Positions 46,416 to 64,000 of a DNA stretch of 64,000 bases are shown one piece after another (the first letter of the stretch is position 1; every line of letters begins with the position of its first letter). A model generated the notes under the pieces. The model saw only the letters and a program-made list of their open reading frames with translations. It was not told where the DNA came from and made no database searches. Both the position numbers and the translations under genes were made by a program. Source of the stretch: Ophiodon elongatus (lineage: Eukaryota; Chordata; Actinopteri; Perciformes; Hexagrammidae); contig JACSYO010001674.1 of NCBI GenBank assembly GCA_016806645.1, positions 4,513,501 to 4,577,500 of the forward strand, written 5' to 3'.

Positions 46416-49400
46416 TCAGTATTTCCCTCTCTTGGACTTGCGGGTGGACCGCTTGCTGCTCTTCGCTGCCCCCTTTTTGACTGCAGGTTTCTCTGGGGTT
46501 GTCTCTTCGGGCGCGGGCCGCTTGGACCCGCCTTTGGTCGCCGCCCTTTTAACCGCGGGCTCCTCGGGGGACGAGTCCTCGGGCTTCGACCGCTTGGACC
46601 CGCTCCTCGTCGTCTCCTTTGTGACCACGGCCTCCTCCGGGGACGACTCTCTGGACACCGGTCGCTTGGACCCCCTTTTGGTCAGCTTCTTAACCGCCGG
46701 CGTTTTGGGCTTCCTCGCGGGAGCTCCCCGCTTGACGGGCGTGGCTTTCGGGGGCGGTGGCGGCGGCGATTCCTTCTTAGAGGCCGATGGTTTCCTCCCC
46801 CCTCGCTTGGCCGAGGACGCCGCCTTCTTGGCTGGAGACTTCTTGGTGATGGCTCGTCCCCTGCCTTTAGCTTTCGACTGACTAGCGCTCCGGGACTTCT
46901 TGGCTGGTGGGGGACGGCGAGCCTTGGGAGGAGGCCTCTTTTGGGATTTTCTAAAAGCAATTTGAAGAGAGAAGTAGCGTGATTATAACATCACATGTGG
47001 TTATTGGAAAACTGCAATAACTAAAAGAGTAATACCAGCACACTGACTCACATCCACACATTTATTCAGTTAGACAGCACTTCGATCCCTGTTGGATCTT
47101 TGTCAGGTCAAAATGTTCAAAAATGGCTGTGGACAATAAAACTCTTCCACTCCAACAAGGACATTTCTATATTTTTTTTATATCTTTAAGCCTCAGAAAC
47201 AGACACTTAAGAGGTCTGAGCAGAGAATATATGGTGTGATATTAAAATATCCAGCTTCTGATAATTGTTTATAGACTCAACCATAAAATAAATTTACATC
47301 AGTGTATAAAATGACGTGTGTGCAAATGTTTCGTTTCATGTAACTTAAAACTTTTGAATTGCTGATTATTATTTATTTATTTTTTCCTGGTACACACATA
47401 CATATCTAGATGCTGTCACCGTTTGTAAACATTTTGACCTGATGAAGATGTGACTGGGATCAAAAAGTCCAACTAGATTTGTGGTTTCGAGTCGGTGTGC
47501 AGGCATTTCTCTTTTCACGAGTGTCGTTATGAATGATGGAGAAACGTCCTGCACAACACAACCCTGTGTGAAGGAGAAGAAGTACAGATTCATTTTTCTT
47601 CCACCCACCTCCTCCGAGAGGGAGCTTCGTCCTCAGACTCTTCTTCCTCTTCTTCCTCCTCTTCTTCTTCTTCTTCTTCTTCCTCCTCCTCCTCCTCCTC
47701 TTCTTCTTCGTCAGAAGATTCAACCATCCGCCTCCGCTTGGGTGGCGGGGTTTTCTTTGAAAGGTCGTTGAACTTGTCTGGGTACAAGATGGTCGGGCTG
47801 AAGAGAAAAATAAAAATCAGGGTTTTCTCTTTTTACGAATATTTTCTCGAAAGCTTCCAACTCATCAGCTGGGCTTAAAACAAAACAATTACACTTTGTA
47901 TGGAAAGCCTATTGTACCGACTAAAGAAATTACTTTTAACCATGTGACAAAGTGTGATGAAGAAAAAAGGGAATGCCGAGGACTAAATGCTTAAATAATA
48001 CACAACGCAGTGGACATACCTCGGGTAGAAGGGGAACGAGAGCTGGTAGGTCCCCGTGAAGCCGTGACCGGTGATCTGCTCCATCCAGCCGAGGACTTTA
48101 CACTTCGTCAGGGTCCTCCTCAGACTGGCAACTAAAGAAAAGAGTTCTCCTTTTAGTGCACAAACCAAAGTGTAACCAAAAGCTCATCGAGGTCCGCGTT
48201 TAGGTTTTAATGTTGGAAAAAGGAAAAGAATGCACACTTTACAAAACAAGCCCATAAAGTGACATTGTCCTGGAAACGTGGGTGTAAAAGTTTGTTTGTT
48301 TCTCTGCAGGGAACAGCAGCTGCGATCAACTTGCCTTCATGTTGTTGCAATAAAATGAATAGTTTTTATGTTTAGAAAAAGTCAAAAACATCCACAGACA
48401 CTTCACATCCATCCTGTGGAATAATCAACTTCTCTGAACTTTAACTTTGATCGTTGCAGAATTATCAAGATGTACTTAAGATCTGAAACCACGTTTTCAG
48501 GGGCTTTAAGAGCACCGTGAAGAACAAGCTTGCATTTTGTTTAAAGAGCAAACAACTGACTGATATGCTTGCAAGTCGATCAGGATCGTATCATGATTAA
48601 GATTGTGTGGAGGACGTGTGATCAGTACACGTACAAACAAATCTTCAGCAGAATATAGTGAATTAGCAATTTCTCAGACAGAATCCGCAGCTTTTAGGAG
48701 AGGAGCTCCTCGCTGGTGGCTGAGAGCACTTCTGTTGGCTTTCGCTGCGAAAACAGTTACTTTACTTTTCTCATTAAAGCATCGTGATTGGTCGTAAAGA
48801 AAAAGGCCGATTCGCCTTCAAGCGGTGCTTTAATAGGCCTGGTTTTGTGCAAAAGTTTGAACGTACTACTGAACTAGAATCAGCGCTGAAAAACAACAGC
48901 GTTATGAACGGTGACGCGTTCAATGACTGGTGTGTGGCGGTGTTCAGTCAGATATGGATGTCTGCAAAATAGCGACACGATGGATAGAGACCATGTGGTT
49001 TTTATTTACTTCCTTTTGTGTGAAAACTGTTGACTCCTTCACATCAACATGGAGATCAAACAGAACACTTTTGATTTTAAGTCAACGTTGTGTGCTTTTC
49101 CAACTAAAAAAAAAAAACAATAATTTGAAACTTAAAATCAATTTTTAGTTACTTGAAAAAAAAAGAAGAAAAAAAGGTCAGAAGTCAGCAGCCGTCCTGC
49201 TAAGGCATGAGAGAAAGAAAGAGGAGGAGTCTTACTTAATTGGTACTCCTTTCTATCCTTGTTTGCGTCCACTAGGTATTTGCGCAGAGTGGTTGTGCTG
49301 CAGGTTTTCGGTTCATTCATGGCGGTGATGGCGGCTGTGATGGCCTCCTCCAAGTTGCTGCCCTTCAGCAGGACCTGGTTACCGGTACGCTTCAGCTGCG

Positions 49401-52400
49401 ACAGACATGAACAAGTTTAGGATATCAGCTCGGACGCGCTTCACTGAATCTGTAGCTTCAGATTGAGGCCTAAGTGTTGACAACTGCTCTGCGCCAGAGT
49501 TGAAAAAAAAATGTACCAGTCATCATTTTATGTGAAGAGCCTTTACCTGGAAAGTCCCGTTGGCTCCTTTCCCAGTGATTTGCTCCAGATGTCCTTTCTC
49601 GACTGCCCTCACCAGGGCGGACTTCAGTATATCTGGCCTGAGGGCGAACCGCAGTCAGTCAATCATTAATACATTCAATAATCCCAGCTACCAACATTAT
49701 ACACCAGGTAAATATTTAACTTTTGCAGGTTACAGCCTCCCAAATACAACTTGCTTGCATAACTCCATTTCACGTCAACAGTTCAATGTGGTGGGTCTGA
49801 CGGTTGGTCAGATTAAAACTGCAAACTTTTGTAACTTTAAAGACTTTATAGAATATATAAAAATAATAATAGATTGTTAGCTGCTTGTATAAAACATTTA
49901 ATGGGAAAATCATTTTCTGTACCTGTTTGAGACGTTTAAGTTGGGGAAGTGCTGCTCCAGGTATTTCTTGATCAGGTAGTAAGAGGCCTCTTTGGGCTCA
50001 CAGAGCCGAGTGATGATGAGAGGAAGAGCGTCTCCCAGTGCCTCGGCCTTCACAGGTGCTTTCTGCAACAACGTTTACATGAACGACGATTACAATCAAA
50101 ACACATCCCAGTACACTCGTACTCGGAAAAAAGGCAAACGGAAACTGTTGACACAACTTCAGTAACAAAAAGGATGAGGTCCATGAAACTAGTGCAGGCC
50201 GGTTTTTAATTTCCCATATGGTATAGATTTTTCAGATACTGTCACACAGGACAACAGAAGCCAGCGTATTGAGGGGGGGATCCATAGCTGCGTACCATTC
50301 TCAGTCATAACGTTATAGCACAACCGTATCTAATAACCCACAGCAAACTATTTTTAACAAGATGGACAAAATGTGACAAACATTTTGTAAAAAGCTACAA
50401 ACAGTCGAGAGACGATTTCAATGATTAAACCGCTGGATTCGAGGTAAAGTTGTGTCTTGCCTTGATTCTATCCTGACAATGTACCGACAGCCACCCACTT
50501 TTCAACAACAACAACAGGCCTGTGGTCAGTATTTAGGGTTAATATATTTTGAAGAGAATTGTTTTAGCACATCCAATTAACTTATTTTAAGTTATTTTTT
50601 TGACCACGTTGTGGTTTGCACAATAACAATTATTTACATTCTGAAACCGTTTCATGCACTCTGATTTCTTCATATACAATGAATAGAATTGTGGGACCAA
50701 GCAAACCTCTCCAGTAATTAAAGTATATACACATAGTATACTTCAGTATAAATATAATTACATCAAAGTTTGTGTACTAGATGTGCTCCTGACTGTAGAA
50801 TAAGCCATAAATCTAATTAAGACCCAGTCTTGCATCAAATAAATAACTGGTGATTTATCAAGAAATGGCCAGAATCTTAAAATAAATACTATGATACAGA
50901 GTTTTGATCATACCACCCAGCACTCTGAGATAATGTACTGTGATGTACTACTGAAGGTGTTCCTCAGTCCTATAGAGCAAGTTGGACGTCGATTGACAAA
51001 CAATGCATTTTGGGAAATACATTTATACACGTCCTCGCCGAAAGTTAGATGAGAAGAAGCCCAACACCGCTCTCATCTCTGTCCACTACGTATGAAACCA
51101 CCGCCAGCAGCTGGTTAGCTTAGCTTAGCAAAGAGGCCTAAAACGGGGCTCAGCACCTCTGAACCCTCCAATTAACTCACGTTTTGTTTATTCTGTACAA
51201 AACCCCCAAGCATGAACACGACAACAAGCCGTTGCCAGGCAACCAGCAGAGATTCCGGGATGTTGAAATAGTATGGCGCATAAGTATTGTACATCACTTC
51301 CGACATTCGCTGCAACATACCTTAGTAGAGGTGGACTGCTTCCCCATGGCGAAGGTTCCTGAAAGGCCTTTACCCTTCAGCTGTGTGAGAGACGGATCAA
51401 CAAGAGTAAGTCGACCCGACACATATTACTGTGTTCCTACTTTAGTGGGCATCTGTGAAATACACCAATCGGTTGATGCTGTTTGCACGGAGCTCTAAAA
51501 TGTAAACTTTGTTTTGCGTTATTTTTTATAACCGTTCAAAACTCGAAATTTTAGAGCAAAAGTCCAAGTAAAGGATTTTACAGCGTTTGTTACGCTAACG
51601 TTAGAGCAAACAATCTTACAGCCAACAGGAGGAAGCGTTACTTCCAAGACTGAGCAGCATTTCAAAATACACAATTTTGTGGGGTTAGACGACGTGTTGC
51701 AGCTCTCGCTGGCTCTTTTGTGGATTTTGGGAAGTTTACACTCCAGCAACACCATCCAAACTCGTAATCCCCACAGGACTCTGGTTTTAAAACGAGTCCG
51801 CTGCCGAGCAATCAGTTGCATTTTTCCTCATTAACGTTCCATGAAAAGTTCCAGACTTGAGATGATGCCTTGAATTGAAATAGACGTTTTTCCCCCGAAT
51901 ACCAGTCTTTACCTGTTTGATGGTTCCCTTCTCCAAATGTTTCTTCATTGCTTTCTTAATGAGAAACTTCTTCTTGCTGAGCTCCATCTCAGGGTATTTA
52001 TTCAGAAGATATTTCATGAAGGACTGGTATGAAACTCCAGACTTGTCATTACAAGACTGTGAAGAAAGGAGGACAAGAAATCAGATAAGAAAGAAAGAAA
52101 AGGTGGAAATAAAACTACTAAAAAACAAGCCCCCGTGACCGACTGCATTGATGGATTTACAGGGTTTCTACACACCGTAATAGCTTCGATGAGAATATTA
52201 TCCACTTTGTTCTGAGTGCCTGCAAAGTTGGTAACGGGGAGCTTTTTGCCGCCAGCGACGCTAGCCCACGCAGGAATCGTTCGTTTCACCTTCTTGGATT
52301 TGGCTTTCACGTACTTGTAGCCATCCTTCAACCTGCCGCCAAAGAGGAGGAGCAAGACACAAGTTCAGTGAAGAGGTTCGTTCCTTCAGAAGCGATATTT

Positions 52401-55400
52401 CACTGTGATTTTTACCACCCTTATCTTTATCACATCCTCACCTTAGTAGGAGAACATAGCAGTGTGTTGCACACTGTCCAGCCGCGCAGTCCTTGCATTT
52501 GTCCCTTTGTCACCGACGGGAAAGACAAAATGAAGTTTGAGAACATCGGTCTGAATGATCACCATGTAATTTGACCCTTCCTGGTTTGCTATGCTAGTGT
52601 ACTACGTGCAGAAAAGTCAATGTTCGCTTTGTCACGGTCTGTGAGAAGAAATGGAGGAGAAATTATAAATTATCAGCGTGGAAAGCCAAGTTAAATGTCA
52701 CTAATACTGCGTTAACTACAGCTAAATGTGAGTCGTTCCCCCCTGACTCGTTTCTTTATTACGTCTTAAAGACTTGTTTTAGAGAAACGTTCAAAACAAA
52801 CGTCATTACTTTGAAAAAAAGTCTGGGAAACTTTAAAAATGTCCAAACAATTTGATCACCTACAAAAACTGCAGGGCTTTCATTTATAATTCAGAATATA
52901 TTGAGCTGAATAATTTTTTTTAGTAATTTCAGTATTGTTCTGCATGTATGTAGGTAATACTGCCCTTTCTTTTAACTTTTTAGACGTCGACCGAGCCGGT
53001 AACAAATCGGCAGTCTTTCGTGACGCTTACGTCCTTTCCTCCTGGATTCCTTCAAGACTGCGACAAAGGGACGATACATCTGGTCTGATATCTATCTAAC
53101 GAATGTGGCCGTGACAAGTCACATTCAACTAAAAAGCAAGGAACGTCTCTCCGTCCGTCGCCTATCCCGAGAAACGCTCATCTGATCCACTTCCCACGTG
53201 GCGGGTGTTTAGCTGAGGACTCAACGGAGAGCGGTTGTCCAATTTGGACTCGCGTCGCATTTGAACCGACAAGCGAGCAGCGCGCCGTTCAGCAGCCGAG
53301 GAACCCAAACTCTTCTTCACTTCCGTGTTAAGAGTCAACACGAGCGCATAGCCGACAGGAAGCGGAATCGAACCGGTGTGCGTTTCGCCCGAACTGTGTA
53401 ACTGTGACTTGCGGGTGTGTTTTCTCACGTCTAGCTTCCCATCGCTCCCTTTCCTTTCCCTAACTGGGAATGTTTGGCAGCGGCAGAAGAAGTAGACCCT
53501 CTCAAAACTTTCTAAACTATTAATAGTCAAAATGTTTTATGCACAATAAAAGTACTGCGTTTAAATGTTTACTTCAATTGAAGATTGAAAGAAAGGCATC
53601 AGCTCAATTAACTTTATTTTATTTAACTGTTCAAAGTGGAGCTTTCTATTTCTAATATGATACTGGATAGTTTAATAAATAATAATGCATCATATTTCAT
53701 TTAATTTTGTGTGTCAAATCTGAATCTTAACCAGTAGCATTTCTCTGTGAGGTAAATGTAGTACTACAATGTTTTCCTCTGAAGTATAAGTACACAGTAA
53801 GTTAATAGTACACAGTTTAGTTGCATGTTTTTCCTTTATGTGCTTTTGCAAGTTACAATGAGTTAGAATGTTAACTTATTTCAATATTTTTCATCCCTAA
53901 ACATAATAAATCTATATCCGTTTGAGGTAAAGTCAGAGTTCATCGATGTTTCTGACCGCGAGTAGCTTTGGGTGTGTGTGTGTGCGTCACGGCAGGTGTG
54001 TTGTGCTCAGGAGCCAACGAGGCGGCGTGTCGAGTGTAAAGTATTTAGTATGAGCGGTTCTCGAGAAGGCTTGCGAGCGGCAGTACCAGAGGCCGAGCAC
54101 CCGGCCCGCTCTGAACAGCCATGTTTCCAAACGGCCGCTGCGCCGGTCCTTTGGAAATGCAACACCGCAACCATGAGAGGAGCAGCCTGCCGTTATCCAG
54201 CAGAGGTAAGGATAATATAAACAGATAAAAGTGCTATCAAAGTGAAATATCGCAGCGTTTTGAGATGCACATTAGCGCTCTGGTGAAACTCACTCTTTCT
54301 TCTCCGTCCCCTCTTCTACCTTCTCCTCTGCGGGTTCCTCTGCTTTCTCCCCATTCTCCGTGGGCTCCTCTTCGGCGGCGGCCTCGCCCTCCTCGCCGTC
54401 GGCTGGCGCGGCTGAAGGTGCAGCCGGCTCCTCTTCGGCGGCGGGCGACTCCTCTGAGGACGCCTCGGGCTCTGTGGAGGAGGAAACCATTGGAATTAAG
54501 AGGATAAATATGTGGAATAACGCTGAAAATATCACAACTAAATGTGTTTTATTTAGCAGACAACTGACTATTCCACTGCAGAAGCATCGTCTTTTGTGGT
54601 TTTCTATTTAGTTTGTTCTGCTTTGGAAATAAAGTCATGGCAATTTATAAAGAGAGAGCGGCTGCAAAAGCATTTTTTTTAAACTGCAAAATACAGGCAA
54701 GTGTCAATAAATGTATAACGTTAGCGCGCGCACACACACACACAAACGTTTGTGACCGATGTTGGGTCAGGACACCGATGTAGAGTTTAGACCAGATCTA
54801 CAACATGCAACAAAAGTCTCAGACAATTTCCTGTGCATGTTGCCGTATTTCCTCCTTAAAAAAAAAAAAAAAAAAAAAAACTACTTATGGGACTTAAAGG
54901 TTGACGTTGCTGCTCTGGTTGTGCAGGACAGTTTAACTCCCCTCCAGCATGAGGTTTTCCTTGTTTTGTCTGGTTTCCACACACTGTGGTGCACTTTTTG
55001 ACCTTGTGACTGCTGATTGGGCACATCTGCTGGAGTTAAGCCTGGACTAAAGGGGACGTTACTTAATAGCAATGCTTTCAAGACAGTCTGGATATTTTGC
55101 AATAAAAACGTTGGACCAACAGTTTTTTCCTCTCTTATTTTAAAAAGGGTTTCATGCAGTATTTTAAACTTTTTTTTTTAAACATGCCACCTTAACACAT
55201 CCACATGTTCTATTAAAAATATACATATATTCTGATTTAAGTCTGTATGTAAGCAGCAGAAATATTGTAGAATATGATTTTTAAAAATCAGTGATGAAAG
55301 GTTGTAAAACCAACATGCACCTCCAGACTGACTACAGCCCCCCCCGTGCACGCGCATCAGGACTCATTAGTCCTGATGCGCGTGCAGGGGTCCTAAGTTC

Positions 55401-55500
55401 AGCTGATGGACGACCCCCCCCCCCCAGCCTTACCTTTCTCTGCTGCAGCGGAGGGGGCCTTCTCCGGGGTCGGAGTCGCTGCTACTCGGCGTATCGGCAT
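46416..55500 (-). CDS. hp1bp3: Heterochromatin protein 1-binding protein 3
   Basis: Nuclear linker-histone-related protein that compacts chromatin and binds HP1 in mammals. Coding exons: 55500-55434, 54471-54294, 52332-52176, 52056-51913, 51380-51321, 50062-49923, 49637-49547, 49395-49236, 48131-48020, 47797-47609, 46950-46416. Phases close to give 610 residues. It starts MPIRR, as the shorter human isoform does, then has an acidic Glu/Ala-rich stretch to ~81 and KKVKRTIPAWAS. Three H15 (linker-histone winged-helix) folds follow: ~120-200 (GVSYQSFMKYLLNKYPEMEL), ~212-280 (EPKEASYYLIKKYLEQHFP; QITGKGANGTFQ) and ~293-368 (AITAMNEPKTCSTTTLRKYL; WMEQITGHGFTGTYQLSFPF). Then come KRRRMVESSDEE, a run of about 24 glutamates, and a Lys/Ala/Pro-rich histone H1-like tail with repeated GSKRxxPE(E/D) blocks. 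Human is about 553 residues; the tail is longer here. The PxVxL HP1-binding motif seems altered (see findings). Confidence 0.97.
51005..51260. repeat. Teleost interspersed repeat in hp1bp3 intron
   Basis: 'ttttgggaaatacattt', 'cgccgaaagttagatgagaag', 'accgccagcagctggttagc' and 'ttagcttagcaaag' are hallmark phrases of a common fish short repeat. Fragments of it also lie in pfkfb2 intron 3. Confidence 0.65.
52333..54293. other. Large hp1bp3 intron, no second gene established
   Basis: Mostly AT-rich. About 53980-54210 is GC/CpG-richer and on the + strand has an ATG at 54051 with an open frame ending at a CAGCAGAG|GTAAGG donor. That is exon-like, but I recognise no protein. A 122-codon - strand frame at 53162-53530 is also unsupported. 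Confidence 0.45.
55347..55386. other. Perfect 18-bp hairpin in the hp1bp3 first coding intron
   Basis: TGCACGCGCATCAGGACT (55347-55364) is followed by a CATT loop and its exact reverse complement (55369-55386). It starts 47 bases beyond the exon boundary at 55434 on the transcribed strand, with a G-tract (C10 on +) between it and the 5' splice site. Confidence 0.95.
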
Positions 55501-55861
55501 CACACGAGATTAACCTGGATGAGGAAAATTAAAAACAAGCAAGGGAGCAAAAAAAACATATTAGCACCCAACACTGGTCTGTGGCCCGTCCCAGTGTACG
55601 TGTGTGGTTAAAACATGGCGACACCGTGAAACCCACTTCATTCATTTGGGGCCCCCCGTTCTCACGCAAACAGAAGAAAAGGGCGCACTTCTGCTTCCCC
55701 AACTGCTAATAACACACTCGAGGCGGCGCGAGGCGCTTCGGCCCAACCACCAATTTCGATAATTTTGCACACGAGCCAAGAAGATGAGTTGCCAGAATTT
55801 TTTCGGCAATTTCGCCATTTTGTCCGTTGGTTTATACACACACAGACAGACAGAGACGCGC

Positions 55862-55934
55862 ACGCGCACACACACACACACATGCATGCACGCACGCACA
55901 CACACACACACTCTCTCTCTCTCTCACACTCACA

Positions 55935-55978
<44 letters not shown>
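55862..55978. repeat. Compound CA/CT/CA microsatellite
   Basis: CACACGCA, CTCTCTCT and then about 20 CA units, inside the hp1bp3 5' intron. Confidence 0.95.
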
Positions 55979-55984
<6 letters not shown>

Positions 55985-55999
55985 GCGTCGCACAAGGCA

Positions 56000-56300
56000 G
56001 GAGAATTCATTTCGCTCGCGTTGAGTTAGAGCCGCCGGCCCGCGCGTCGTTTACAGCGTCGCATCCGTGCAACCGGACGTTTAGACGGCGACTCGTTACG
56101 ATGCGGGTCAAACTTACCTCTTGCTAGTGGAGAAAAAGTGAGCTACTTTGGAGTAAATTTCTGCACGATCCTTTATTTAGATTTCTCTGTTTACGAGCCC
56201 CGCCCCATTAGGACCGTTGGTTACGTCGCGGCGTCACGCGGCACGTCGAAGGATCCCCACTGTCATGGCCGCCGACTCCTACCTTTTCAAATCGACTCTC
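56000..56300 (-). promoter_or_regulatory. hp1bp3: hp1bp3 CpG-rich promoter and 5' noncoding exon
   Basis: CpG-dense sequence. On the - strand CACTAGCAAGAG|GTAAGT gives a strong donor (exon low end 56118). The first coding exon has its own acceptor (TCATCCAG|GTTAAT, exon high end 55514) fourteen bases before the ATG, so the first exon is untranslated. The transcription start is inferred to lie around 56150-56220. Confidence 0.55.
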
Positions 56301-58328
56301 GTCGCTAACGGGAACCAACGGCTTTTTTTTTGTTATTCTTTCTCAAAGCCGCGTTTGTTTGTCATTTTGAGTTACGTTGATACCGTCAACCGTACAGTTC
56401 AATACAATACGAGCAAACCGCCAACTCAACCGAGATAAATCGATTATTATCGATAAGCATTTAAAAACTACAGCCCTGGTGAGGGTTTAAGAGGTTGTCT
56501 GGGGCAAAGGCTCATGGGAGATGTAGTTGTCTAACAAAGTTAACATAAAGACGAACACACATTTCCTTATTCAGAACAGTAATGGACACACATTAAGAAT
56601 CAAATACAGACAAAACATTACAAACATACTTCAGCTTTCTAGCTGCATCATTATGTTTACTTTAAGTTCTGACTATTTCACCATAAATGGGGCCCAATTA
56701 GGAATAAAACCTTTTATACAGTCAATGGATGTTACCAACTATTATTTTCAGGTTCTATTATCTGCTTATTTTTTTAAATTAATGGATTAATAGTTTATTC
56801 TATGAAATCGGTGAAAATTGTGAACAATGCCGGTCACAATTTCCTTATTTGACTTATTCATATCGCTTATGCTGTCCGAACAGTCGAAAACCCAAAGTTA
56901 GAGTGACATACTACAGAAAAGCAGCAAATTCTCACAATCAAGAAGCTGACATTTTCAATCAATTGACTCGATCTATTAATCGTGTCGGCTCAAGCCTCCG
57001 TGTTCATGCTGGGTGCCTTCAAATAATTTTTGGGTGATCCGAAAATCAAGTCAACTGCTGTAAAGACAAGCAAAATGCATCAGATATGGAGAAGCCATGC
57101 TCCATTTGATCACGCAAATGATGTAATATGAATGCCTGCCCACATTGAAACACATCTCAACTGGATCTGTACACAATCTAAACCCAAATATATATGTAAA
57201 TAAAATAAAACATATGAAAAAGTGCAGTCAATTACAAGAGAAAGGAACTGCTGCAACTATTCCAAAGGCACAAGTTGGGAGTTAATTCATAACGTTTGTT
57301 GATGCTTTAATTGTGTCTATAGTGACTCCAGCTGATCCTCTCAGGATGCCACGGCGTTACCCAAAAAACAGAACACACACACACACACACACACAAACAA
57401 AAGAAACAAATCTGGCAACCCTCATCATCAAACACCAACCAAACAAATCATGACAATGAGCATTTTTAAATACCTTTTTTTGTCTTTAATGTATTTACAA
57501 GCTTTAATCTGCTCTGTAGGTCTGAAGTATTACAAGCATTTCACGTTTCAGTGACCCTGGCCATTTGCTTTTTAATGTTGCAATTTTTTGCTCGTTTCAT
57601 TTCAATGTATCCGGTTTGTTCATCTGCATTTATTTCGACAGTTCTGTGGACTGACTTGCATCGCTTTCTCGAATGCATACCCCCCCGCGAGGCGTCTGTA
57701 CATATCAACGTAGAGCTAGCCAAGGCTGAGGGATAACTCTCTGGTTATTAGGAGATAACCTTTGACCTCAAAACGTCATACACGGACAACGTTAATAGTT
57801 TCTGTGCATCCACTCCTCTTTTTTTTTTTTTTTTTTAACCTCTGCTTCCCCTTCTTCCCAAAATACTTTGTTTTACCCTGTTTTAAACCAAACAGTGTGG
57901 AATCCGGGGAGGCTATTTATTTCACAATTATTATTTTGTTATTATAATTAATTATATTGTTATTTCTGTTGTTGTTGTTCTCATTTGTGAGCATCTGCAA
58001 ATGTTAAATAACTTCCATATTTGCAGTCCTTAAAAAAATAATAAATTAAAGAGTCCGGAACCTATGTATCTTTTAAGTCTCTTCTTAAAAAGTAACAAAA
58101 CAAAAAGTAAGTTAAAATTTAAAACAAAAATATTTTCTATGTATAATACAGGTATTTAGTGCTTCCGCCGTTGGAATCCAAACTCAAAATGGCGGCATGT
58201 TTTGGGAACCGTACCGCAGAAAAAAATTCCAGCCGTAAAACATGTCGTCGTGCCCACACACCCATTTTGAATGTTTGTCTGTTTGTTCTGCTGTGAGAAT
58301 GCAGTTCTACTACGTCGCGTCTCCCTCG
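56301..58328. other. Region between hp1bp3 promoter and eif4g3 stop, including the eif4g3 3' UTR
   Basis: No gene is supported. The part adjoining 58328 is the 3' UTR of eif4g3 on the - strand, AT-rich with A/T homopolymers and a CA repeat near 57372. The end of the transcript is not fixed. Confidence 0.5.
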
Positions 58329-63873
<5,545 letters not shown>

Positions 63874-64000
63874 CTGTCGACGATAAAAACAACAGTGTCA
63901 ACAGTTTCTGTCTGCTGCGAGATGAAAAATCCATGTTCCGGCTACTCTGATTTCATCACATAAGCACCAACTTACTCTATTCTGACTTCAATACATATAA

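Noticed and set aside
46351..46982. Two ~180-190-codon + strand frames rich in Leu, Gly and Arg
   Set aside because: Antisense shadows of the Lys/Pro/Ser-rich hp1bp3 tail exon.
48784..48972. 62-codon + strand frame (MIGRKEKGRFAFKRCFN...) in an hp1bp3 intron
   Set aside because: No recognised homology or splice context; could be a repeat fragment but not supportable as a gene.
53162..53530. 122-codon - strand frame within an hp1bp3 intron
   Set aside because: Not conserved to my knowledge, no flanking splice signals in phase with hp1bp3, no recognisable domain.

Overview
The window is nuclear DNA from a ray-finned fish, probably a percomorph teleost. It has split vertebrate genes with short exons, an AT-rich intergenic background, many CA, TG, AT and TC microsatellites, and several interspersed repeat types typical of teleosts. 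There are no bacterial or viral genes and no CRISPR array. All exon boundaries were placed by eye from splice signals, reading phase and recalled vertebrate orthologues; no search was run.

Seven protein genes are recognisable. On the + strand: pfkfb2 (about 0.9-12.95 kb; fructose-2,6-bisphosphate control of glycolysis), yod1 (14.5-20.8 kb; OTU deubiquitinase) and the C1orf116/SARG homologue (22.9-28 kb). On the - strand: kif17 (36.6-30.9 kb; ciliary/dendritic kinesin-2), sh2d5 (43.6-38.7 kb; PTB-SH2 adaptor), hp1bp3 (56.2-46.4 kb; triple linker-histone-fold chromatin protein) and the 3' half of eif4g3 (from beyond the right edge to 58.3 kb; translation initiation scaffold). The first ~730 bases look like the 3' untranslated end of another + strand gene.

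The left trio corresponds to human 1q32.1 (PFKFB2-YOD1-C1orf116) and the right quartet to human 1p36.12 (KIF17-SH2D5-HP1BP3-EIF4G3). The junction of the two blocks lies in the gene-free 28.7-30.9 kb interval, between convergent sarg and kif17. The genes do not form an operon or a pathway; they are neighbours by ancient linkage.

The most interesting local signals are: an RFX X-box-like palindrome upstream of the ciliary gene kif17; two GC-AG introns fixed by reading frame (yod1 and kif17); a ~470 bp foldback element abutting a perfect CRE at the likely yod1 promoter; a perfect 18-bp intronic hairpin beside the first coding exon of hp1bp3; dinucleotide repeats lying against splice sites in pfkfb2, kif17 and sh2d5; and a LINE 3' end with clean target-site duplications. 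I see no convincing previously undescribed protein system.
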